Part shown: in pieces, positions 32,144 to 36,599 of the stretch | How positions within the stretch are numbered: position 1 is the first letter of the stretch | How the letters are laid out: every line of letters starts with the position of its first letter | DNA from: Bradyrhizobium sp. | GTDB taxonomy: Bacteria > Pseudomonadota > Alphaproteobacteria > Rhizobiales > Beijerinckiaceae | Direction of reading: 5' to 3' | Assembly: GCA_004799435.1 (NCBI GenBank) | Contig: SSMV01000124.1 | Location: 1 to 36,599 of the forward strand | Length of the DNA: 36,599 nt | Made by a program: the position numbers and the translations under genes | The notes under the pieces: generated by a model | Seen by the model: the letters and a program-made list of their open reading frames with translations, nothing else | What the model was told of the DNA's origin: nothing | The model's database searches: none

Positions 32144-33096
32144 TGGCGCGCATACGCACGATCAAGCCTGAGTTCCCGCAATCGGAGTCAATCGGGAAGG
32201 TCTCGCGCGACGCTCGGCTCTTGTTCATCCTGCTTTGGACGATCGCGGACGACGCTGGGCGCACGCGAGCCGCGCCCCGCATGCTCGCGAGCCTTCTTTT
32301 CCCCTTCGATGACGACGCGCCGGCTATGATTGAGGCGTGGTTGGGCGAGCTAGAGACGGTCGGTTGCGTTCGCCGGTATTCGGCCGAGGGTTCGGCGTAC
32401 CTCGATATCCCCCAATGGATAAAACACCAAAAAATAGACAAGCCATCTCCCTCGCGCTTGCCGGAGTTCCTAGCTAGCCCGCCCGTTGTTGGCGCACATG
32501 TGCCACCTTCCGATCGCAATTTGTCGAATCTTCGCGAGCCCTCGCGAGCAACCGCCGAACCCTCGCGAGCCCTCCCGCCCGACCTAGGACCTAGGACCGA
32601 TGACCTTGGACCTAGGACCGAGGACCAAGACAACAATTCGCTTCGCTCATTGTTGGCGCGCGACACGGCCGGGGACGCCGATATTGCCGAGGGGCGTGCC
32701 CGTATTGCAGCGCAGACGCCGCCTAAGTTCCACCGCGCAAAGAGCCGGACGCCGATAGCGGCCAACCAACAGCCGACGCCGACAGATGTCGCAGAGGCTT
32801 CGGGAGCGGGTCTCACGGAAGCTCTGTTTCGCGCCGAATGGCGAAAATTTCGCGACCATCATCTGTCGAAGGGCTCGCTTATGGCCGACTGGGCGGCGGC
32901 TTGGCGAACGTGGCTCGACCGCATGGGACAGTTTCAGCCCGTGAGGGCGCAACCTCAACAGCGGGGCGGTACAGGTGCAGCACTTGGGCGATTACACGAC
33001 AAGATCATTGACTTCGGCGACCGACCAAAACTTTTGCTCGCCGGCAACGGCGACGATCCTAGCAACCCGACTCATCGGTTGCTATCGGCGCGATGA
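32143..33096 (+). CDS. Phage replication-type protein (winged-helix N-terminus)
   Basis: A 317-residue protein. The N-terminal ~115 residues (MARIRTIKPEFPQSESIGKV, SRDARLLFILLWTIADDAGR, MLASLLFPFDDDA, YLDIPQWIKHQKIDKPSPSR) follow the pattern of phage replication-initiation proteins with a winged-helix domain. A low-complexity linker follows, including a DLGPRTDDLGPRTED repeat (about 147-161), then a C-terminal domain (LFRAEWRKFRDHHLSKGSLM, ADWAAAWRTWLDRMGQFQ) typical of the same phage proteins. It is expected to recruit the host helicase at a phage origin. It starts in a TGATG overlap with the preceding gene. Confidence 0.75.
   Translation: MARIRTIKPEFPQSESIGKVSRDARLLFILLWTIADDAGRTRAAPRMLASLLFPFDDDAPAMIEAWLGELETVGCVRRYSAEGSAYLDIPQWIKHQKIDKPSPSRLPEFLASPPVVGAHVPPSDRNLSNLREPSRATAEPSRALPPDLGPRTDDLGPRTEDQDNNSLRSLLARDTAGDADIAEGRARIAAQTPPKFHRAKSRTPIAANQQPTPTDVAEASGAGLTEALFRAEWRKFRDHHLSKGSLMADWAAAWRTWLDRMGQFQPVRAQPQQRGGTGAALGRLHDKIIDFGDRPKLLLAGNGDDPSNPTHRLLSAR
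32577..32632 (+). repeat. CCTAGGACC-type microrepeats inside the replication gene
   Basis: Repeats of the type GACCTAGGACC occur three times in about 50 bases, encoding DLGPRTDDLGPRTED. Each copy holds the palindrome CCTAGG. Direct repeats inside a phage replication gene can act as the origin where the encoded initiator binds; that is inference here. Confidence 0.45.
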
Positions 33097-33496
33097 GGCG
33101 CACGACGCCGACACATTCGCGTCCGCCCTGGTTTTGACGCTGACGGATTTCCCCGAGGCCGTGGTTAGGCGCGTGACCGACCCGCGCACCGGGCTTGCTA
33201 GCCAAGTAAAATGGCTACCGTCGATCGCTGAGGTACGCGAGGCTTGCGAACAAATTATGCGGCCTATCCGCGAGGCAGCCGCTCGGCGCGCTCGGCGAAC
33301 GGCCCCGCAAACTATTGATCGATCGAACAGGCCGACGCGGGACCAGTTGATCGAGAAATATCCGCACCTAGCGGCCGGCGCTCGGGACGCCCCGCGCGAG
33401 CCCGCAGGCGAGGGCAAGCCTATCCCGAATTATGCAGACAAGCCTTGCGTACTTTCCCCCGCCATGCTGGCCATCTTAATGGCGGCCGATAAATAG
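32975..33496 (+). CDS. Unknown phage-type companion protein overlapping the replication gene
   Basis: Up to 173 residues from a GTG at 32975; the true start may be later (TTG at 32984 or 33008). It overlaps the 3' end of the replication gene by up to 122 bases in another frame. The core CYRRDEAHDADTFASALVLT, LTDFPEAVVRRVTDPRTGLA and VKWLPSIAEVREACEQIMRP resembles small proteins found after replication initiators in alphaproteobacterial prophages, where P-x-KWLPSxxEV is recurrent. The C-terminus is Arg/Pro-rich with NYADKPCVLSPAMLAILMA. A replication helper role is inferred from position. Confidence 0.6.
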   Translation: MQHLGDYTTRSLTSATDQNFCSPATATILATRLIGCYRRDEAHDADTFASALVLTLTDFPEAVVRRVTDPRTGLASQVKWLPSIAEVREACEQIMRPIREAAARRARRTAPQTIDRSNRPTRDQLIEKYPHLAAGARDAPREPAGEGKPIPNYADKPCVLSPAMLAILMAADK

Positions 33497-33846
33497 AGTC
33501 CGCCGCTCGATACATGCCGTCGTCTGATGACTTCCCAGGGCCCTGAAAGCCGCAGCGCCGGCTGAACTCATGGTGGCGAACGTGCGTAACGGCAGCTGCG
33601 GACGGGCAGTCCGCCGAGCGGCAAGGCGGCCAGGTCGACATCGACCAATTTGTCAGTGCGCAAGTCGGCGAATCGGAAGCGGTAGGGTTGAGCGGGCCGC
33701 CTTCCGACGACCGCGACGGCGATATGGTGCTGATCGGCGAGCGCTGCCAGCGCTCGGCCAATGAATGGGCGGGCGGCTGACTTGAGTCCCGGTCGAGTCT
33801 GGATTGTGTCTGGATTGCGGCGAGAGGACTTGTAGAGGAATCAAAC
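33497..33846. other. 350-base gap with no supported gene
   Basis: No convincing gene. In one plus frame 33547-33780 is open and its second half (QVDIDQFVSAQVGESEAVGL ... GDMVLIGERCQRSANEWAGG) looks protein-like but lacks a plausible start, so it may be the tail of a broken phage gene. A 10-base direct repeat GTCTGGATTG occurs twice around 33797-33818. Confidence 0.35.
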
Positions 33847-34056
33847 GTGTCGATTATCGCCGACGTTCGCTTCAAGAAAGTGGCGAAGGGCCTGTTCGAG
33901 GGCCTGAACGCCGTCGAGGCGTCGCGCGAGGCGGCCTATAACGGCAAGGGCAGTTCGTTCGAATCCAACGCGCGCAAGCGCGCATCGCACCCAGGCATTC
34001 GCGCTCGTGTCGCCGAGCTGCAGGCCAACGCGGCGGGGCTGACAGCGTATCGCTAG
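33847..34056 (+). CDS. Short terminase small subunit-like protein (probably truncated)
   Basis: A 69-residue protein from a GTG start with an AGAGGA ribosome binding site. The sequence FKKVAKGLFEGLNAVEASRE, AAYNGKGSSFESNARKRASH, PGIRARVAELQANAAGL has the pattern of the N-terminal DNA-binding region of phage terminase small subunits (NAxxAxxxAGYxxxxxxxxxAxRxLxxPxVxxxIxEL). Full-length members are about 150-200 residues, so this copy is likely cut short; insertion sequence debris begins about 220 bases downstream. No large terminase subunit is visible. Confidence 0.6.
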   Translation: MSIIADVRFKKVAKGLFEGLNAVEASREAAYNGKGSSFESNARKRASHPGIRARVAELQANAAGLTAYR

Positions 34057-34278
34057 AGTCGACTAGCCTGTGAGAGCGCAGACGAATGTTCGCGCCGCTG
34101 CCAAGAGCCGCGAGGGCTGCGCGCAGGCGTCCGGCGTGCCCCAGAGGCAGCGGAAGGGTCCAAGGTCTCTGCAGCCGCGAGATCGACCAAGCGGCGAAGG
34201 GAGGCGTCCATCCCCGCACGCCAACCAGCCTCGATGAATTCGTCGCGCCATCGCAGCAATTCGCGCGACGACGACCAC
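34057..34278. other. Short segment between truncated terminase gene and insertion nest
   Basis: 222 bases without a supported gene. A minus-strand frame (34295-34053) reads SRELLRWRDEFIEAGWRAGM and continues in Ala/Arg-rich sequence, but it begins inside the IS21-like end and has no recognised family; it may be leftover coding sequence. Confidence 0.25.
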
Positions 34279-34399
34279 TGTGAATCGGCTCGCAATATTG
34301 ACCCGTTCGGCGTCCAACATTGACCCAGTCAGGCGTCGAAATCAGGAACGAATCTAGCGGCTTAAGAAGCAAGAGGTGGGTCCGTGTTGGACGCCGATT

Positions 34400-34457
34400 T
34401 GGAGTGGGCCCCTCGGGCCGGACAGGCGTCAGGCTGCGGATTGGACCGTGGGCCGGG
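34400..34457 (+). repeat. Left 58-bp terminal inverted repeat of the IS3 element
   Basis: Identical, base for base, to the reverse complement of 35597-35654. The match stops at 34458. It lies wholly upstream of the orfA start (34478) and should contain the transposase promoter. Confidence 0.92.
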
Positions 34458-34477
34458 CTTTCGAAAGATGGAAGCCC

Positions 34478-34828
34478 ATGGTCAGACATCGTTCCCACAG
34501 CATCGAGTTCAAGCGCCAGGTCGCTCAGGAGTTTCTCGCCGGCGAGACGCTCCATGGGTTGGCGAAGCGCCACGACATCTCACGCAATCTGATCCGTCTC
34601 TGGGTCGAGAGATACCAGGCTGGCGTCTTCGACGAGGACGCGGCCGCCGCCGATCTGCTCGATCAATATGAGGCTCGGATCGCCGCTCTGGAGAGGCTGG
34701 TCGGCAAGCAGGCGCTGGAACTGGAGTTTCTAAAGGGGGCTCTGAAAAACGGACCCCGGCCGAACAGCGCGAGCACGTCCGCCGTTGTCGGCCCCCCGGT
34801 CTCGGCGTCGCCGAAGGATGCCGGCTGA
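34478..34828 (+). CDS. IS3-family transposase OrfA (DNA-binding part)
   Basis: A 116-residue OrfA. A helix-turn-helix domain ([39 protein letters not shown], about residues 6-45) is followed by a leucine-zipper-like coiled coil ([26 protein letters not shown]). Downstream of about residue 89 the frame becomes Pro/Ser-rich and unlike the family, because the real transposase continues in the -1 frame after a slippery stretch at 34744-34750. It stops in a TGATG overlap with orfB's ATG. Confidence 0.9.
   Translation: MVRHRSHSIEFKRQVAQEFLAGETLHGLAKRHDISRNLIRLWVERYQAGVFDEDAAAADLLDQYEARIAALERLVGKQALELEFLKGALKNGPRPNSASTSAVVGPPVSASPKDAG
34744..34750 (+). promoter_or_regulatory. Candidate -1 frameshift site GAAAAAC
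   Basis: In the orfA frame the codons are CTG-AAA-AAC; slipping back one base gives GAA-AAA, and the new frame runs open without a stop as [37 protein letters not shown] into orfB. That extension (REHVRR..., [13 protein letters not shown]) is the usual N-terminal part of IS3 OrfB, showing that the fused OrfAB is the functional transposase. The heptamer is not the classical A6G but fits X-XXY-YYZ loosely. Confidence 0.55.
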
Positions 34829-35625
34829 TGGGGATCTCGCGCTCAACCTACTACGAACCGCCGACTGCGGCGTGCGACGACACCGCAATCGTCGAGGCGA
34901 TCGCCGCGATCTGCGACGAGTTCGAATGCTACGGCTGGCGGCGCGTTCGCGCCGAGCTGCGCCATCGCGGAATGATCGTCAATCACAAGAAGATCCGGCC
35001 ACTGATGCGCGAGCACGACCTTCAGCCGCGCCGGCGACGCCGGTATGTCGCCACAACCGACAGCGATCACGATCAGCCGATCTATTCCAATCGAGCCAAA
35101 GACTTGATCGTCGACGGACCGAACCAGCTCTGGGTCGCCGACATCACCTATGTCGCCGTCGTCGAAGGCTTCGCCTATGTCGCGGTGATCCTCGACGCCT
35201 GGTCGCGCCGTGCCGTTGGCTACGCAATCAGTCGCTCGATCGACGTCCGCCTGACGCTGGCCGCGCTCGACGCCGCGATCGAGGGGCGAAAGCCTCCGCC
35301 GGGTTGCATCCACCATTCCGATCGCGGTTCGCAATATGCCGCTCAAGCCTACCGGGAAGCCTTGCTTCGGCGTGGCTTTGTCGGTTCGATGGGACGGCGC
35401 GGCAACCCGTACGACAACGCCAAAGCTGAGAGCTTCATGAAGACGCTCAAGGTCGAGGCCGTCTATCCCATGGCTTACGAGACGCTCGCCGATGTCGCCG
35501 AGGATCTTCCGCGCTTCATCGACGACGTCTACAATCGCCGTCGCCTACATTCCGCGCTGGACTACCTCAGCCCGCAACAGTTCGAGGATCGCAACCCCCG
35601 GCCCACGGTCCAATCCGCAGCCTGA
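34828..35625 (+). CDS. IS3-family transposase OrfB (DDE catalytic part)
   Basis: A 265-residue reading from the ATG at 34828; the functional form probably begins further upstream by frameshift from orfA. An HTH_21-like region ([40 protein letters not shown]) precedes an rve integrase core with Asp105 (WVADITYV), Asp165 ([10 protein letters not shown]) and Glu201 ([12 protein letters not shown]), spaced D-59-D-35-E as in IS3 elements. The C-terminus ([19 protein letters not shown]) is typical. The last nine codons lie inside the right terminal repeat. Intact, so mobilisation is plausible. Confidence 0.94.
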   Translation: MGISRSTYYEPPTAACDDTAIVEAIAAICDEFECYGWRRVRAELRHRGMIVNHKKIRPLMREHDLQPRRRRRYVATTDSDHDQPIYSNRAKDLIVDGPNQLWVADITYVAVVEGFAYVAVILDAWSRRAVGYAISRSIDVRLTLAALDAAIEGRKPPPGCIHHSDRGSQYAAQAYREALLRRGFVGSMGRRGNPYDNAKAESFMKTLKVEAVYPMAYETLADVAEDLPRFIDDVYNRRRLHSALDYLSPQQFEDRNPRPTVQSAA

Positions 35626-35654
35626 CGCCTGTCCGGCCCGAGGGGCCCACTCCA
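35597..35654 (-). repeat. Right 58-bp terminal inverted repeat of the IS3 element
   Basis: Perfect reverse complement of 34400-34457, including the end of orfB. Ends CCCACTCCA at 35654, directly followed by the ATT target duplication. Confidence 0.92.
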
Positions 35655-35690
35655 ATTGGTGGGTCAAACGCAGAGCCGAAACACACTCAA

Positions 35691-35848
35691 CGCCCGACTT
35701 CAATCAAAAAGCCTTGCCTTTACGCCCGCTCGTACCTCGCGGACGAAGGACGAGCGGCCGAGCCCATCAAGGACAGCAGGATAACCAGGGCCAAGCGCCC
35801 ATGAGTTACCAATGCTGATCCTTGAGGGTTTTCGCTTGAAGTCGGGCG
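35691..35848. repeat. Inverted-repeat-bounded ~158-bp segment (possible MITE)
   Basis: CGCCCGACTTCAATCAAAAAGC at 35691 and the reverse complement of 35827-35848 (CGCCCGACTTCAAGCGAAAACC) agree at 19 of 22 positions, the first 13 exactly. The segment has no gene and starts 5 bases after the IS21-like end. It could be a miniature inverted-repeat element or the fused ends of a deleted insertion sequence. The following bases to 36136 hold no supported gene; a 30-codon plus frame at 35963-36055 is too short to call. Confidence 0.45.
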
Positions 35849-36136
35849 CTTCGCTCCACGACAACGGTTTTGGCGGACGCTTCCCCATCCGGACGATCGC
35901 TTTCCGCCGTGCCGGCTGTCCCACCACGACGCACGCTTCCCCGCCAGGTGAACAGCGATTGCATGGGCGAAACGACTTCAGTTCAAGAAATCATCGCGAT
36001 CCTAGTCGGTGGCCGGCGTCAATTCGGGCGCAGTCGCCTCCCCCCTCTGCTTTGAATGTTAGCCACTTGGCGCTGTCGGCGTCGTTCGACCATCCCTTTG
36101 GGGGGCAATGATCTAGGCGTAGCGTGACGCTGCGGC

Positions 36137-36599
36137 CTAGAAATTTCGTGCAAACACGTTGCTCCAATGCCAGGCCAACGCCGCCTTTGCAGGTGCAAAG
36201 GCGGGGTCTGTTGGAGGCCGCAGGGTCTGGGCCACAAGCGGCGTAAGATGTCGATTCTCTCTCAGTGCGGCGACCTTGGGCGGGACCTCAATCCCGCCCG
36301 ATTGGCCAACCCCAAACAGTCCCCTGTCGAATGCCCAGTGATGTGAACGGCAGAGGGCGAGGCCGTTCCTTGCGTCGTCCGCACCCTTTAAGCCGCGCGG
36401 CACGATGTGCGCCGCTTCGATTTCATAGAGGTCGCCCGCTGGGCTCCTGAACGCGTTTCCACAGGCTGCGCATCGGCACTGGTACAGATCAGTAACGCGC
36501 TGCTGGAAGGCCCGCGATCGGGCGATTCTCTTTGCTCTCGATTCTGTAAGAGCCGCAGCGTTGTCGAAGAGATCGAGGGGCCCGACCTCATGGGCCTCC
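36137..36599 (-). CDS. HNH endonuclease, C-terminal part (runs off the window edge)
   Basis: The minus frame is open from the right edge to a stop at 36137, about 153 residues, so the start lies outside. Visible: a Cys pair in YQCRCAACGNAF, the HNH core EIEAAHIVPRGLKGADDARN then GLALCRSHHWAFDRGLFGV, where AHI gives the first His, Asn the middle and HH the last. This pattern matches HNH domains at the C-termini of putative restriction endonucleases (HNH_2-like), with a preceding helical linker (RAKRIARSRAFQQRVTDLY). It would cut DNA with a metal ion. Its place at the end of a mobile nest suggests a phage or defence gene; full domain content unknown. Confidence 0.8.
   Translation of the reverse strand, partial: EAHEVGPLDLFDNAAALTESRAKRIARSRAFQQRVTDLYQCRCAACGNAFRSPAGDLYEIEAAHIVPRGLKGADDARNGLALCRSHHWAFDRGLFGVGQSGGIEVPPKVAALRENRHLTPLVAQTLRPPTDPAFAPAKAALAWHWSNVFARNF

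Larger units (their letters stand above)
34400..35654 (+). mobile_element. Complete IS3-family insertion sequence (1255 bp)
   Basis: Bounded by 58-bp perfect terminal inverted repeats beginning TGGAGTGGGCCC and ending GGGCCCACTCCA, with TG...CA termini as in IS3 elements. A 3-bp direct repeat ATT flanks it (34397-34399 and 35655-35657), the expected target duplication. Inside are orfA (helix-turn-helix) and orfB (DDE transposase) joined by overlapping frames. All catalytic residues are intact, so it may be active and recent. Confidence 0.92.
34279..35685. mobile_element. Short element with IS21-like ends, interrupted by an IS3 element
   Basis: The left end TGTGAATCGGCTC (34279) and the right end, reverse-complemented, TGTGTTTCGGCTC (ending 35685) match. 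Each is followed by TGACCC-type repeats and a common CGGCGTCCAACA block (34309-34320; inverted at 34386-34397). Multiple TGACCC repeats in inverted terminal regions are characteristic of IS21-family ends. Without the IS3 insert, the element is only about 149 bases and carries no istA or istB, so it is a miniature derivative or a collapsed copy. No target duplication is visible at its outer ends. Confidence 0.65.

Noticed and set aside
33420-33875. 151-codon minus-strand frame in the phage region
   Set aside because: Ser/Pro/Arg-rich with no family pattern, antisense to the companion protein and the terminase-like start.
35700-35927. 75-codon minus-strand frame over the inverted-repeat segment
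   Set aside because: It begins outside and ends inside the inverted-repeat-bounded segment, has no ribosome binding site, and looks like a chance frame in repeat DNA.

Overview
The window comes from a GC-rich alphaproteobacterium, most likely of the order Hyphomicrobiales (Rhizobiales), in the Beijerinckiaceae/Methylocystaceae neighbourhood. This rests on gene neighbourhoods known from that order (DciA-like gene beside mutY; ispH-thrB-rnhA followed by a peroxiredoxin; recF away from dnaN), on a plant/alphaproteobacterial-type GshA and on the codon style. No rRNA or intact tRNA gene is present, so the placement is inference.

Positions 1 to about 26.6 kb are a compact chromosomal core. In order: a DciA-like gene and mutY start head to head on one CATG; an exopolysaccharide-type sugar transferase; a HAD pyrimidine nucleotidase; an HD-GYP protein with a degenerate first half; a purine/nucleoside-type ABC importer (ATPase, two permeases, BMP lipoprotein-family binding protein) facing a nucleoside deaminase across a strong terminator; an isoprenylcysteine methyltransferase-like membrane protein; a TIGR02301-type exported protein with a NUDIX hydrolase; pdxH; a surface lipoprotein; a zinc-finger-free DnaJ; a tiny exported polyhistidine protein; gshA; a MATE exporter; ispH-thrB-rnhA; an unknown small protein; a Prx5-type peroxiredoxin; a free-standing DsbD N-terminal-like protein; YqgE; recF; a 2-hydroxyacid dehydrogenase; a 56-residue exported Gln-rich protein with its own terminator; and a lone CheW.

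From about 27 kb the DNA changes: more A/T, different codon use and unfamiliar proteins. A 424-residue orphan gene (27114-28388) comes first. A 3' fragment of a tRNA-Leu(CAA) gene on the minus strand (28530-28585) then marks an attachment site. Just inside it lies a tyrosine integrase, so an integrative, phage-like element starts here and runs right, past the window edge. The intact tRNA-Leu is predicted at its far end. The element carries an unknown 239-residue protein behind operator-like inverted repeats, a small helix-turn-helix protein, a chain of overlapping genes (small basic protein, primase-like N-terminal piece, phage replication-type protein, companion protein) and a short terminase-small-subunit-like piece.

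The right end is a nest of insertions. An IS3-family element with 58-bp perfect terminal inverted repeats and a 3-bp ATT target duplication (34400-35654) sits inside a short element with IS21-like ends (34279-35685). A further ~158-bp inverted-repeat-bounded segment (35691-35848) follows, then the C-terminal part of an HNH endonuclease running off the right edge. The best candidates for something undescribed are the polyhistidine exported protein, the 424-residue orphan beside the attachment site, and the unknown early genes of the integrative element.
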